NCBI RefSeq assembly: GCF_036226885.1
Contig: NZ_CP109027.1
Span: 4,030,001-4,094,000, forward strand
Length of the DNA stretch: 64,000 nt
Source of the DNA: Streptomyces sp. NBC_00663
GTDB taxonomy: Bacteria; Actinomycetota; Actinomycetes; Streptomycetales; Streptomycetaceae
Reading direction: 5' to 3'
The notes below the pieces were generated by a model. That model saw only the letters and a program-made list of their open reading frames with translations. It did not search any database and was not told where the DNA came from. The translations under genes were made by a program, and so were the position numbers. Shown here piece by piece: positions 8,507 to 16,828 of the stretch (the first letter of the stretch is position 1; the number at the start of each line of letters is the position of its first letter).

Positions 8507-9814
8507 TTACGCCTTCGGTGCCACCTTGCTCAGCCCGTTGATGATCCGGTCCATCGCGTCGCCGCCCGTCGGGTCGGTGAGGTTGGCGAGCATCTTCAGG
8601 GTGAACTTCATGAGCACGGGGTGGGTGAGGCCGCGCTGGGTCGCGATCTTCATGACCTTCGGGTTGCCGATGAGCTTCACGAAGGCGCGGCCCAGGTTGT
8701 AGTAGCCGCCGTAGGTGTCCTTGAGGACCTGCGGGTAGCGGTGCAGCGCCAGTTCACGGCTCGCGGGCGTCGGGCGGGCGTGGGCCTGGACGATGACGTC
8801 GGCGGCGATCTGGCCGGACTCCATGGCGTAGGCGATGCCCTCGCCGTTGAAGGGGTTCACCAGGCCGCCGGCGTCGCCGACCAGCAACAGGCCCTTGGTG
8901 TAGTGGGGTTTGCGGTTGAAGGCCATCGGCAGGGCGGCGCCGCGGATCGGGCCGGTCATGTTCTCCGGCGTGTAGCCCCACTCCTCCGGCATCGAGGCGC
9001 ACCAGGCCTTCAGCACCTCGCGCCAGTCGAGCTCCTTGAAGGAGTCGGAGGTGTTGAGCACACCGAGGCCCACGTTGGACGTGCCGTCACCCATGCCGAA
9101 GATCCAGCCGTAGCCGGGCAGGAGACGGTCCGGGCCCGGCCCGCGGCGGTCCCACAGCTCCAGCCAGGACTCCAGGTAGTCGTCCTCGTGGCGGGGCGAC
9201 TCGAAGTACGTCCGTACGGCGACACCCATAGGGCGGTCCTCACGGCGGTGCAGGCCCATCGCCAGGGACAGCCGGGTGGAGTTGCCGTCCGCGGCGACCA
9301 CGATCGGCGCGTGGAAGGTGACCTCCCGCTTGTCCTCGCCGAGCTTGGCGTTCACGCCGGTGATGTGGCCGGTGCGGTCGTCGACGATCGGGGCGCCGAC
9401 GTTGCAGCGCTCGTACAGCCGCGCGCCCGCCTTCTGGGCCTGCCGGGCGAGCTGCTCGTCGAAGTCGTCGCGCTTGCGGACGAGTCCGTAGTCCGGGAAG
9501 GAGGCGAGATCCGGCCAGTCCAGCTGGAGCCGGACGCCGCCGCCGATGATGCGCAGGCCCTTGTTGCGCAGCCAGCCGGCCTCCTCGGAGATGTCGATGC
9601 CCATGGCGACGAGCTGCTTGGTGGCGCGCGGGGTGAGTCCGTCGCCGCAGACCTTCTCGCGCGGGAACGCGGTCTTCTCCAGCAGCAGGACGTCGAGACC
9701 GGCCTTGGCGAGGTAGTACGCGGTCGTGGAGCCGGCCGGCCCCGCGCCGACGACGATGACGTCAGCGGTGTTTTCAGACAAGGGCTCGGAGTGGGGCTCG
9801 GTCACGGCGGTCAC
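8507..9814 (-). CDS. Geranylgeranyl reductase family flavoprotein, probable menaquinone reductase (MenJ-like)
   Basis: The 435-residue protein has an FAD-binding Rossmann motif VIVVGAGPAGSTTAYYLAKAG, the geranylgeranyl-reductase signature FPREKVCGDGLTPRA, and the second FAD motif LLVGDAGGLVNPFNGEGI. Members of this family reduce isoprenoid double bonds; the mycobacterial homologue MenJ saturates one unit of the menaquinone side chain. Streptomyces make partly saturated menaquinones and menG lies close by, so this role is a reasonable inference. The GTG start at 9814 has GGGGAG upstream. The stop touches the def stop, and no terminator separates the two convergent genes. Confidence 0.85.
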   Translation of the reverse strand: MTAVTEPHSEPLSENTADVIVVGAGPAGSTTAYYLAKAGLDVLLLEKTAFPREKVCGDGLTPRATKQLVAMGIDISEEAGWLRNKGLRIIGGGVRLQLDWPDLASFPDYGLVRKRDDFDEQLARQAQKAGARLYERCNVGAPIVDDRTGHITGVNAKLGEDKREVTFHAPIVVAADGNSTRLSLAMGLHRREDRPMGVAVRTYFESPRHEDDYLESWLELWDRRGPGPDRLLPGYGWIFGMGDGTSNVGLGVLNTSDSFKELDWREVLKAWCASMPEEWGYTPENMTGPIRGAALPMAFNRKPHYTKGLLLVGDAGGLVNPFNGEGIAYAMESGQIAADVIVQAHARPTPASRELALHRYPQVLKDTYGGYYNLGRAFVKLIGNPKVMKIATQRGLTHPVLMKFTLKMLANLTDPTGGDAMDRIINGLSKVAPKA

Positions 9815-9911
9815 GGCGGGATCTCCCCAAGTTCGAAATCTGCGTGCCGACTAGCACTGGACATGGGCAGTCTATTCAGCACGATTGATCACCCGGCTGA
9901 AGGGCTGCCCC

Positions 9912-10436
9912 GTGAACCGAGCTCTCCCCGTAGTAAGGCTGCGTGTCCCCACCGACGAGGACGCCGTCGCCTGGCACCGGCTCTTCGACGACCCGGACGT
10001 CATGGAGTTCCACGGCGGCCGGTCCGCGGAGCTGTACGTCTACGAGGAACTCACGGCACGCCAGCGCCGGCACGACGCCGAGCTGGGCTTCTGTCTGTGG
10101 ACCATGCTCGACGAGGAGGGGCGGGCCATCGGTTTCACGGGTGGCCAGCCGTGGCCGCACGAGTGGGGGCCCAAGGGCGAGATCGAGATCGGCTGGCGGC
10201 TCGGCCGCGCGTACTGGGGCAAGGGGTACGCCTCGGCCGCCGCGCAGGAGACGCTGGCGCGGCTGCGGGCGGCGGGCGTGGCGGACGTGGTGGCGATGGT
10301 CAGACCCGGCAACGAGCGGTCCGTCGCGGTCGCGCGCGGCCTCGGCATGGAGCTCGCGGAGACCTTCCCGCACCCGCGGTTCTCGGAGGACGCGCTCTGC
10401 TTCCGGCTCGACCTGCAAGCCGGTCACACAGAGTAA
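9912..10436 (+). CDS. GNAT-family N-acetyltransferase (RimJ/RimL-like)
   Basis: This 174-residue protein would transfer acetyl from acetyl-CoA to an amine on an unknown substrate. It shows the RimJ/RimL-type arrangement: an N-terminal substrate half, then IEIGWRLGRAYWGKGYASAAAQE, which contains the acetyl-CoA pyrophosphate-binding loop, and a C-terminal segment with the NERSVAVARGLGME helix typical of the family. I prefer the GTG at 9912 with AAGGG upstream; a TTG at 9885 in the same frame is possible. It is divergent from the MenJ-like gene and precedes the PASTA gene on the same strand. Confidence 0.85.
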   Translation: MNRALPVVRLRVPTDEDAVAWHRLFDDPDVMEFHGGRSAELYVYEELTARQRRHDAELGFCLWTMLDEEGRAIGFTGGQPWPHEWGPKGEIEIGWRLGRAYWGKGYASAAAQETLARLRAAGVADVVAMVRPGNERSVAVARGLGMELAETFPHPRFSEDALCFRLDLQAGHTE

Positions 10437-10519
10437 TCGACTGTCACAGATAGCCACTTGGCGCTTCCGGACGGCACCCCCGGGCGGTTACCCTTCAGGT
10501 ACCGCTGGGGGTGACATCT

Positions 10520-10861
10520 GTGCGTATAACACCGCAAAAAACACCCGAAGTGCGCGTGCCGCGGCTGGTCGGCCTGATGGCCATGGACGCGCGCAGGACG
10601 GCAGAGGCCACCGGCCTCTTCGTCAACGCTCCGGACCGGCCCGACTTCCACCAGACGGTGGTCGAGTACGTCGTACGCCAGTACCCACAGCCCAACGCCG
10701 AGGTGCCCCGGGACTCGGTGATCTACGTGTGGTTCGACTTCGGTGAGGGGGAAGGCGGCGGCGGAGTGCGCGAGCCGCGCCTCCCGCGGCCCCCCACGGG
10801 CGGCCTCCAGCGCGAGCTGGACGAGCCGGGCGACCCCTATGTGGCCGTCAGCTCTGCTTGA
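10520..10861 (+). CDS. Small PASTA-domain protein
   Basis: The product (113 residues from the GTG at 10520, which has a well-placed GGGGGTGA) contains one PASTA-like unit at about residues 13-75: VPRLVGLMAMDARRTAEATG followed by a short strand, a VVRQYPQPNAEVPRDS turn and a VWFDFGEGEGG end. PASTA domains bind peptidoglycan or beta-lactams in kinases and penicillin-binding proteins. Here the domain stands without a kinase, membrane segment or signal peptide, so the protein may be cytoplasmic and its function is unknown. The GTG at 10511 is an alternative start. The 3' end overlaps the convergent menG gene by 14 bases. Confidence 0.75.
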   Translation: MRITPQKTPEVRVPRLVGLMAMDARRTAEATGLFVNAPDRPDFHQTVVEYVVRQYPQPNAEVPRDSVIYVWFDFGEGEGGGGVREPRLPRPPTGGLQRELDEPGDPYVAVSSA

Positions 10862-11543
10862 ACCCCCGGTGCAGGGCCACGACCCCGCCCGTCAGGTTCC
10901 GCCACGCCACCTTCGACCAGCCGGCCTTCTGCAGATGCTCGGCCAGTGCGGGCTGATCCGGCCAGGCGCGGATCGACTCGGCGAGATAGACGTACGCCTC
11001 GGGGTTGGAGGAGACCGCGCGGGCGACCGGGGGCAGGGCGCGCATCAGGTACTCGGTGTAGACCGTGCGGAAGGGCGCCCAGGTCGGGTGGGAGAACTCG
11101 CAGATCACGACCCGGCCGCCGGGCTTGGTCACCCGGTACATCTCGCGCAGTCCGGCGTCGAAGTCCTGCACGTTGCGCAGCCCGAAGGAGATGGTGACGG
11201 CGTCGAAGGTGTCGTCCTTGAAGGGCAGCTTCGTCGCGTCGCCCGCCGTCAGCGGCAGCCACGGGTGGTTCCGCTTGCCGACCTTGAGCATGCCCAGCGA
11301 GAAGTCGCACGGGACGACGTACGCACCGGTCCGCGCGAACGGGAGCGAGGAGGTGGCCGTACCGGCCGCCAGGTCCAGGATCTTCTGCGCGGGCCGGGCG
11401 TCGACCGCCTTCGCGACCTCCCTGCGCCACACCCGGTCCTGGCCGAGCGACAGCACGTCGTTCGTCAGGTCGTACCGTTCCGCCACGTCGTCGAACATCG
11501 AGGCGACTTCGTGCGGCTGCTTGTTCAGGGAAGCGCGGGTCAC
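10848..11543 (-). CDS. menG: Demethylmenaquinone methyltransferase
   Basis: It methylates demethylmenaquinone with S-adenosylmethionine in the last step of menaquinone synthesis. The 231-residue protein has the UbiE/MenG signatures: MFDDVAERYDLTNDVLSLGQDRVWRR near the start, the SAM motif ILDLAAGTATSS, and FGLRNVQDFDAGLREMYRVT followed by the KPGGRVVICEFS post-motif. The start is a GTG at 11543 with only a weak ribosome binding site. The nearby mqnC and MenJ-like genes belong to the same quinone pathway. The 3' end overlaps the convergent PASTA gene. Confidence 0.95.
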   Translation of the reverse strand: MTRASLNKQPHEVASMFDDVAERYDLTNDVLSLGQDRVWRREVAKAVDARPAQKILDLAAGTATSSLPFARTGAYVVPCDFSLGMLKVGKRNHPWLPLTAGDATKLPFKDDTFDAVTISFGLRNVQDFDAGLREMYRVTKPGGRVVICEFSHPTWAPFRTVYTEYLMRALPPVARAVSSNPEAYVYLAESIRAWPDQPALAEHLQKAGWSKVAWRNLTGGVVALHRGFKQS

Positions 11544-11561
11544 GGGCCCATTGTTGCAGCC

Positions 11562-11585
11562 GGCCTCGGAGAAGAAGCCGAGGCC
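11562..11585 (-). terminator. Hairpin terminator downstream of the acyltransferase gene
   Basis: A perfect 8-bp stem, GGCCTCGG at 11562-11569 paired with 11578-11585 around an AGAAGAAG loop, lies 20 bases past the stop of the acyltransferase gene and just upstream of menG. It can end the exopolysaccharide operon transcript. Confidence 0.65.
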
Positions 11586-11604
11586 CCACTGGAACCGAGG
11601 CCGC

Positions 11605-12720
11605 TCACGGCAGAAGCTTCGGCTTCTTCTTCGCCGCCACGTCCTCCACCCATCCGCACGCCAGCACGAACACCGCGATCAGCACCCACCCGATCCCGAA
11701 CATGAACCACTGGCTCTCCAGCGGCAGGTACTTCTCGAACGCGGGCACGTTCCAGAACTGGTCGATCAGCGGTACGGCGAGGATCAGCGCGATCTCGTGC
11801 CAGAGGTAGATCGTCACGGCCCGCGCGTTGAAGACGGTGACGACCCGGTCCAGGCGCCTGAAGCGGGTCAGCCATGCGAAGTCGATCCCGAAGTGCGCCT
11901 TGGCCCAGAACAGCAGCATCACGAACCCCGCCGACCAGAAGGCCTGCGCCAGCGGGATCTCGTCGAGGTCGTACGTCCCGACCTCGCCCTGGTGGGTGAA
12001 GGCGTACCAGCCGCCGTACCCGATCGCGGCCAGCGACAGGACCACGACCACCGCGGGCTTCATCCGCTCCAGCACCCCGTCGCGGTGGGCGAAGCCGAGG
12101 ATCCAGCAGAAGAGGTACGTCGAGAAGTCCCAGAGCTCGTTGCCGAGCCGTCCCTCGGGACCGGACCACACGAAGGTGAGGACCAGGATCGGGGCGAGGG
12201 ACAGCAGCAGCACCGGTACGCGCGCCGGCCGGAACACCTTCAGCAGCAGCGGGGACAGCAGCACGAACCACAGATACGTCCGCAGGTACCAGAGGATCTC
12301 CCAGGCCTGGACGCCCCACTTGTTGCCCGGTGGGTCACCGAACGGCACGATCCAGAAGACGATGTTGTAGTGGCGCGGCATCCAGCCGTGGACGAGCATC
12401 GCCAGCACCACGAAGACGCCCCAGAACCAGAACGGGGGCAGCAGCCGCCGCAGCCGACTCCTCACCACCTTGAGCGCGGGCCGCTCCAGGGACTTCGCCA
12501 TCAGCGTGCCGGCGAGCCCGAACATGATCCCCATAGAGGGGAAGACCATGCCGCACCAGGCCCACCCGAAGGTGTGATAGGTGACGACACGGATCAGGGC
12601 GACGGCCCGCAGGGTGTCGAAGTAGCGGTCGCGTACGGGGCGTTGGGGCAGGGTGTCGGTGACCGTGGATCGCTCGGTGGCCAGAACGGCCGTAGGCCCA
12701 CCTCTGCGGTGCGAACCCAT
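11605..12720 (-). CDS. Membrane acyltransferase family 3 protein
   Basis: The 371-residue protein is a multi-pass membrane acyltransferase of the type that adds acetyl or other acyl groups to polysaccharides. Features seen are RDRYFDTLRAVALIRVVTYH near residue 30, with the conserved R and H of the family, about ten hydrophobic helices, and a C-terminal KKKPKLLP tail. It is the last gene of a three-gene operon behind a deacetylase-glycosyltransferase fusion, with one base between the stop of that gene and this ATG. This suggests it O-acylates the same polymer. A downstream GTG (VTDTLPQR) is an alternative start. Confidence 0.85.
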   Translation of the reverse strand: MGSHRRGGPTAVLATERSTVTDTLPQRPVRDRYFDTLRAVALIRVVTYHTFGWAWCGMVFPSMGIMFGLAGTLMAKSLERPALKVVRSRLRRLLPPFWFWGVFVVLAMLVHGWMPRHYNIVFWIVPFGDPPGNKWGVQAWEILWYLRTYLWFVLLSPLLLKVFRPARVPVLLLSLAPILVLTFVWSGPEGRLGNELWDFSTYLFCWILGFAHRDGVLERMKPAVVVVLSLAAIGYGGWYAFTHQGEVGTYDLDEIPLAQAFWSAGFVMLLFWAKAHFGIDFAWLTRFRRLDRVVTVFNARAVTIYLWHEIALILAVPLIDQFWNVPAFEKYLPLESQWFMFGIGWVLIAVFVLACGWVEDVAAKKKPKLLP

Positions 12721-12721
12721 C

Positions 12722-15016
12722 TCAGCTCACCCCCGCCGGGGTCCCGACCTCGCCGGTCCGCTTGAGCTTCTGCCACCTGAGCCGGCCACCGGTCAGCGCC
12801 GTGATGCAGGAGTGGATGAGGACGAGGTACATCATCTGCCGGTAGGCCAGCTGCTGGAGCGGCATCATCAGCAGGTACCGGTACTTCTCGCGGTCCAGGC
12901 GGAACGCGTAGGCCGCGCAGACCAGTTGGATGCCCAGCACCGCGAGCCAGGCCAGCAGGGCCGCCCGGAAGTCGATGAAGATCATCGAGTACGCGGTGAA
13001 GACGTCGATGAGCGGGGCGAAGACGGGCGTGACGATCTGGAAGATCACCACCAGCGGCATGCCGACCCGGCCGAAACGGCCCGAAGGGCCCTTGTCCGTC
13101 AGGGACTTGCGATGCTTCCACAGCGCCTGCATGGTGCCGTACGACCACCGGTAGCGCTGCGACCACAGCTGCTTGAGCGAACCGGGCGCCTCCGTCCACG
13201 CCTTGGCGTGCTCCTGGTAGACGACCCGCCAGCCCGCGCGGTGCATGGCGATGGTGATGTCCGTGTCCTCGGCGAGGGTGTCCTCGCTCATGCCGCCGAC
13301 CTGGAGTACCGCGTCGCGGCGGAACGCGCCGATCGCGCCCGGGATGGTGGGCATGCAGCGCAGCAGGTCGTACATGCGGCGGTCGAGGTTGAAGCCCATC
13401 ACGTACTCGATGTGCTGCCAGGCGCCGATGACCGTGTCCCGGTTGCCGACCTTGGCGTTGCCCGCGACCGCGCCCACGTCGGGGTCGGCGAAGGGCTGCA
13501 CCAGCTGGTGCACGGCGTCCGGTTCAAAGACGGTGTCGCCGTCCATCATGATGACGATGTCGTAACTGGCGTTGCGGACACCGTTGTTGAGGGCGGCGGG
13601 CTTGCCCGCGTTCTCCTGGCGGATGACCCGGACGTTGTACATGCCGAGCCGGTCGGCCGCGGCGCGGGCGATCTCGGAGGTGCCGTCCGTGGAGCCGTCG
13701 TCGACGACGATGATCTCGATGGGGTGGGTGCTCCGCGCCAGCGACTCCAAGGTGTTGGCGATGCACTCCTTCTCGTTGTACGCCGGGACGATCACGCTCA
13801 CCGGACCGGTGACGGTCGGACCCCAGCTGAAGCGGCGTTTGTTGCGCAGTCTGTAGTGGCGGCGGGCGAGGATCAGCATCATCCCGAACCGGCCCATGAC
13901 GGCGACGCCGACGACCATGAGGCCGACCGACAGCGCGGGTACGGCCCACTCCGCGACGGCAACGGCGCCGATGAGGGCCTTGCCCTCGTAGAGGGTGGTG
14001 CCGGTCGCCTCACGGTGAGCGGCCTGGAGGTTGCCCACGCCGGTGCCGTTGGCAGTGCCGTTGCCGTTGGCAGTGCCGTTGGCGTTCGCGTTGGCGTTGC
14101 CGACGCCCATGGCACCTTGCCCAGAAGGCTGCTGCTCCTTCTCCAGCACCCCGCTGATGGTGGTGAAGGTGTACCCCTTCGCCTTCATCTTCTCGATGTA
14201 CTTCGGCAGCGCCTTGATGGTCTGCGAGCGCTCGCCGCCCGCGTCGTGGAACAGCACGGACGCCCCGTCGCTCTTGGACGGCGTGGCCCACTTCACGATC
14301 TTCGAGACGCCGGGCTTCTTCCAGTCGTCGCTGTCGGTGTCGACGAAGACGCTGGTGTAGCCGTCCTCGCCGAGCTTCTGGTAGACGGGCCAGCTGTAGT
14401 TGTCGATGGCGTCCGTCTCCGAGGAGTACGGCGCCCGGAACAGCGTGGTGGTGATACCGGCCGCGCCCGCCAGCGCCAACTGGGTCTGCTGCATCTCGCG
14501 GTTGACGCGGGCGTCGCTCTGGTAGGAGAGGTCGACGTGGGTGAAGGTGTGGATGCCCACCTCGTTGCCCTGTTCGACCATGTCCTTCACGATGCCGGGG
14601 TAGCGCGACACCATCGAGCCGACCACGAAGAACGTGGCGGGTACGTCGTACTTCTCCAGGATCTCCAGCACCTGCGGGGTGTAGGTGGGGTTGGGACCGT
14701 CGTCGAAGGTCAGGGCGATGGTCTTGTCCGGCACGGAGACGGTCGTGGCCTGTCCGCCGCGGAAGCTGAGGATCGGCCCGCCGTTCAGGATCTTGTCGGG
14801 GACCTTGCTGGAGCTGGCCCCGTCACGGACGCGCTGGTCGCCGCCGACCTCGGCGCGCAGATAGCCGTCGAGCAGCATCACGCTGGTGAGCGCGAGCAGA
14901 AGCAGCAGGGCGAGCAGGACGCGCGGCTTCTGGAGCGCCGCGGCCTTGCCCGCCGCGCGCCCGATACGGGAGGGGGCGCGGCGCCGGCCTCGGTGGGATG
15001 TCGTGGTCGTGGTCAT
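12722..15016 (-). CDS. Polysaccharide deacetylase / family 2 glycosyltransferase fusion
   Basis: A 764-residue membrane protein with two enzymatic parts. After a basic N-terminus and one membrane helix (about residues 33-50), a NodB-type deacetylase has motif 1 TIALTFDDGPNPTYTP and motif 2 GIHTFTHVDLSY. A low-complexity linker rich in Asn, Ala, Gly and Thr follows (about residues 303-328), then a membrane helix and a family 2 glycosyltransferase with IIVVDDGSTDGTSE, MMDGDT, EDTDI and QRYRW, plus three to four C-terminal helices. This fuses the roles of PgaB/IcaB and PgaC/IcaA, and resembles the Streptomyces MatB architecture for poly-beta-1,6-N-acetylglucosamine. The actual polymer is an inference. 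Confidence 0.92.
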   Translation of the reverse strand: MTTTTTSHRGRRRAPSRIGRAAGKAAALQKPRVLLALLLLLALTSVMLLDGYLRAEVGGDQRVRDGASSSKVPDKILNGGPILSFRGGQATTVSVPDKTIALTFDDGPNPTYTPQVLEILEKYDVPATFFVVGSMVSRYPGIVKDMVEQGNEVGIHTFTHVDLSYQSDARVNREMQQTQLALAGAAGITTTLFRAPYSSETDAIDNYSWPVYQKLGEDGYTSVFVDTDSDDWKKPGVSKIVKWATPSKSDGASVLFHDAGGERSQTIKALPKYIEKMKAKGYTFTTISGVLEKEQQPSGQGAMGVGNANANANGTANGNGTANGTGVGNLQAAHREATGTTLYEGKALIGAVAVAEWAVPALSVGLMVVGVAVMGRFGMMLILARRHYRLRNKRRFSWGPTVTGPVSVIVPAYNEKECIANTLESLARSTHPIEIIVVDDGSTDGTSEIARAAADRLGMYNVRVIRQENAGKPAALNNGVRNASYDIVIMMDGDTVFEPDAVHQLVQPFADPDVGAVAGNAKVGNRDTVIGAWQHIEYVMGFNLDRRMYDLLRCMPTIPGAIGAFRRDAVLQVGGMSEDTLAEDTDITIAMHRAGWRVVYQEHAKAWTEAPGSLKQLWSQRYRWSYGTMQALWKHRKSLTDKGPSGRFGRVGMPLVVIFQIVTPVFAPLIDVFTAYSMIFIDFRAALLAWLAVLGIQLVCAAYAFRLDREKYRYLLMMPLQQLAYRQMMYLVLIHSCITALTGGRLRWQKLKRTGEVGTPAGVS
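14031..14109 (-). repeat. In-frame simple repeat encoding the Asn/Ala/Gly linker
   Basis: The linker between deacetylase and glycosyltransferase is encoded by near-identical short units (variants of gttggc/gttgcc on the plus strand, such as GTTGGCAGTGCCGTTG), giving alternating Asn with Ala, Gly or Thr. Every unit is a multiple of three, so copy-number change would keep the frame. Confidence 0.75.
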
Positions 15017-15035
15017 AACGGTCCCTGCGCTCCGG

Positions 15036-15443
15036 TCAGTTGGCGTTCGCGGACGCGTTCGCAGACGCGTTCACGGACGCGGACGGCGTGGGGACGCCCG
15101 AGGGCAGCGCGCGGGGACTGCCGCTGGGCTGTACGACGTTGCCGAAGCCGCCCTGCTCGCGGACACCGGGGCCGGTGCCGCTCTGGCCGGCCGGTCCCGC
15201 CTGGCCGCTGCCGAAGGGCAGCAGCGAGGACGGGCTCGACGTGCCGATTCCCATGAAGGCCAGGCCCAGGACGACGGCGTACCCGAGACACAGGACGCCG
15301 ACCAGGAGGCCGATCCGGCGCAGCAGCTTCGAGCGGCGTCCGGAGTTGTCAACGAACACGGGTCCCTCGTCGTCGGACCCGTTGCCGCGTTTGCGGCGGC
15401 GACCACGCGGGGCGCGGTTTTCGATGGCAGGCTCGGAATGCAT
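15036..15443 (-). CDS. Small membrane protein of the exopolysaccharide operon
   Basis: The 135-residue protein has a charged N-terminus with an Arg/Lys cluster (RGRRRKRG), one membrane helix (about residues 43-66) and a Gly/Ser/Pro-rich outer part that ends in an Asn/Ala/Ser repeat. I do not recognise a domain. It precedes the deacetylase-glycosyltransferase gene by 19 bases, and its C-terminal Asn-Ala repeat resembles the linker of that protein. A partner role in polymer export or synthase stability is possible, by analogy with the small first gene of the matAB locus. The ATG at 15443 was chosen as the first in-frame start. Confidence 0.75.
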   Translation of the reverse strand: MHSEPAIENRAPRGRRRKRGNGSDDEGPVFVDNSGRRSKLLRRIGLLVGVLCLGYAVVLGLAFMGIGTSSPSSLLPFGSGQAGPAGQSGTGPGVREQGGFGNVVQPSGSPRALPSGVPTPSASVNASANASANAN

Positions 15444-15750
15444 TCCCCGGATATTAGGGAGGCTTTATGTGTCGGAAACTCGGGTTCCCATGTGAGACAC
15501 GTATGAGAAAGGCCTTAGCCTGTCCCTTCTCTGAGAGTTCGCTGGAACGCCTGCGCAACCCCGGGCAGGACGAATAGAGTTGAATGTGCCGTTTCGTTGC
15601 CCGGTTGGCCCGTTTTGCTCGACCCAGTCCATGGACCCGCTATGCGAATGCTGTCCTCATGAAGCCCAGTTACGTGTGAGACATTTCCACTTCAGAAACA
15701 CAGTTTGTTTCCGTCCTGAGACAGAAATCACGAGAGCGGGTGCATGCGCG
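15444..15750. promoter_or_regulatory. Divergent promoter region with a small inverted repeat
   Basis: This gap separates the exopolysaccharide operon (minus) from the GH18-like gene (plus). A 6-bp inverted repeat GAAACA-CAGTT-TGTTTC lies at 15695-15711, about 40 bases before the lipoprotein start. The words TGTGAGACA (near 15491 and 15675) occur on both sides of the gap. GC is low over 15650-15730. No dre site of DasR is seen. Confidence 0.4.
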
Positions 15751-16764
15751 ATGCGGCGTTTCCTGAGGCCGGCGGCGGGGCTCGGTTGCCTGTTTGCCCT
15801 GGCCACGACCGGGTGCTCGGCCGACACCGACGCGACGTCCGACGCGGCGCCGGGCAAGACGTCCGCGGCTCCGTCGGCCACCTCTTCGGAGGCGTCGTCC
15901 AGCACCTCGTACGCCCCCTATGTCAGCGCCACGGAGGCCTCCGACCTCGACTCCGCCGGGTCGCCGACGACGTACAACCTGGCGTTCGTGATCTCGGACG
16001 GAAGCAGCTGCACCCCGAAGTGGAACGGCACGACGGCGATCGACAACTCGGCCGTGGCCTCCCGGATCTCGGCGCTCAAGGAGGACGGGGCGAGCGTGCG
16101 GGTCTCCTTCGGCGGGGCGTCCGGGGAGGAGCTGGCGGAGACGTGCGACAGCGCGGAGGAGCTGGCCGGGGCGTACGGCGAGGCGCTCGACGCGGCCGGC
16201 TCCACCCAGGCCGACTTCGACATCGAGGGCGACGCGCTGACCGACTCCGACTCGGTGGAGCTGCGCTCGGAGGCGATAGCGCTGCTCCAGGAGGAGCGGA
16301 GCGACGTGAGCGTCGTCTTCACGCTTCCCGTGATGCCGTCGGGGCTGGACGCCGACAGCCTCGCGCTGCTGGAGTCGGCCAACAACAGTGCGGTGCAGGT
16401 CGCTTCGGTCAATCTCATGACCATGAACTACGCGGAGTCCTACGACGGGGACATGGGCGACTACGCGATCACCGCGGCGAAGGCGGCGCACACGCAGTTG
16501 CGGGACGTCTTCGGTACGTCGGCCGCGACCGCGTGGGGTGGGATGGCGCTCACGTCGATGCTCGGCACGAACGACGTGGACGGGGAGACGTTCACGCTCT
16601 CCGATGCCGCTCAGGTACGGGAGTTCGCGGAGGAGAAGGGGGTGGGGTGGGTGTCGATGTGGTCAACGTTCCGGGATCAGGAATGTACGGGGGACGAGGA
16701 TGCCCTGACGAATTGCAGTGGGGTGGAGCAGAGTTCGGGGGCGTTTGGGGAGGCGTTTTCGTAG
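15751..16764 (+). CDS. GH18-like (chitinase-like) lipoprotein
   Basis: From the ATG at 15751 the protein has 337 residues. A lipoprotein signal peptide ends in LATTGC, so the protein is probably anchored outside the membrane; a Ser/Thr/Ala-rich linker follows. The rest resembles a bacterial GH18 domain: YNLAFVISDGSSCTPKW, VRVSFGGASGEELAETC, and the catalytic-strand motif FDIEGDAL, where the Glu is the expected proton donor. The canonical DGxDxDxE motif is reduced to ADFDIEG, as in other actinomycete chitinase-like proteins. The substrate may be chitin or another GlcNAc polymer. It faces away from a GlcNAc-type exopolysaccharide operon, which may be relevant. Confidence 0.8.
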   Translation: MRRFLRPAAGLGCLFALATTGCSADTDATSDAAPGKTSAAPSATSSEASSSTSYAPYVSATEASDLDSAGSPTTYNLAFVISDGSSCTPKWNGTTAIDNSAVASRISALKEDGASVRVSFGGASGEELAETCDSAEELAGAYGEALDAAGSTQADFDIEGDALTDSDSVELRSEAIALLQEERSDVSVVFTLPVMPSGLDADSLALLESANNSAVQVASVNLMTMNYAESYDGDMGDYAITAAKAAHTQLRDVFGTSAATAWGGMALTSMLGTNDVDGETFTLSDAAQVREFAEEKGVGWVSMWSTFRDQECTGDEDALTNCSGVEQSSGAFGEAFS

Positions 16765-16784
16765 TTTTTTGGGTGCGGGCTCAG

Positions 16785-16816
16785 TGGGGGCTGGTCGCGC
16801 AGTTCCCCGCGCCCCT
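16785..16816. repeat. Streptomyces dispersed 3'-end hairpin element
   Basis: The stretch running from GTGGGGGCTGGTCGCGCAG through the paired CCCC-rich end matches a dispersed palindromic element that I recall from many Streptomyces gene ends. GGGGC at 16787-16791 can pair with GCCCC at 16811-16815. It lies between two convergent genes, where it can act as a terminator. A run of six T follows the stop codon upstream of it. Confidence 0.55.
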
Positions 16817-16828
16817 TTCGCGGCGTCG

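Noticed and set aside
8621..10453. A 610-codon plus-strand frame over the MenJ-like gene and the acetyltransferase gene
   Set aside because: It spans two supported genes in other frames and shows no domain.
14031..14109. A CRISPR-like or minisatellite array
   Set aside because: The repeats are short, contiguous and in frame, with no spacers; they encode a protein linker.
12653..15256. An 867-codon plus-strand frame opposite the deacetylase-glycosyltransferase gene
   Set aside because: Antisense shadow; the minus strand carries all the catalytic motifs of the deacetylase and glycosyltransferase.
15444..15750. A dre site for DasR before the GH18-like gene
   Set aside because: The ACTGGTCTAGACCAGT-type word is absent; only a GAAACA/TGTTTC dyad is seen.
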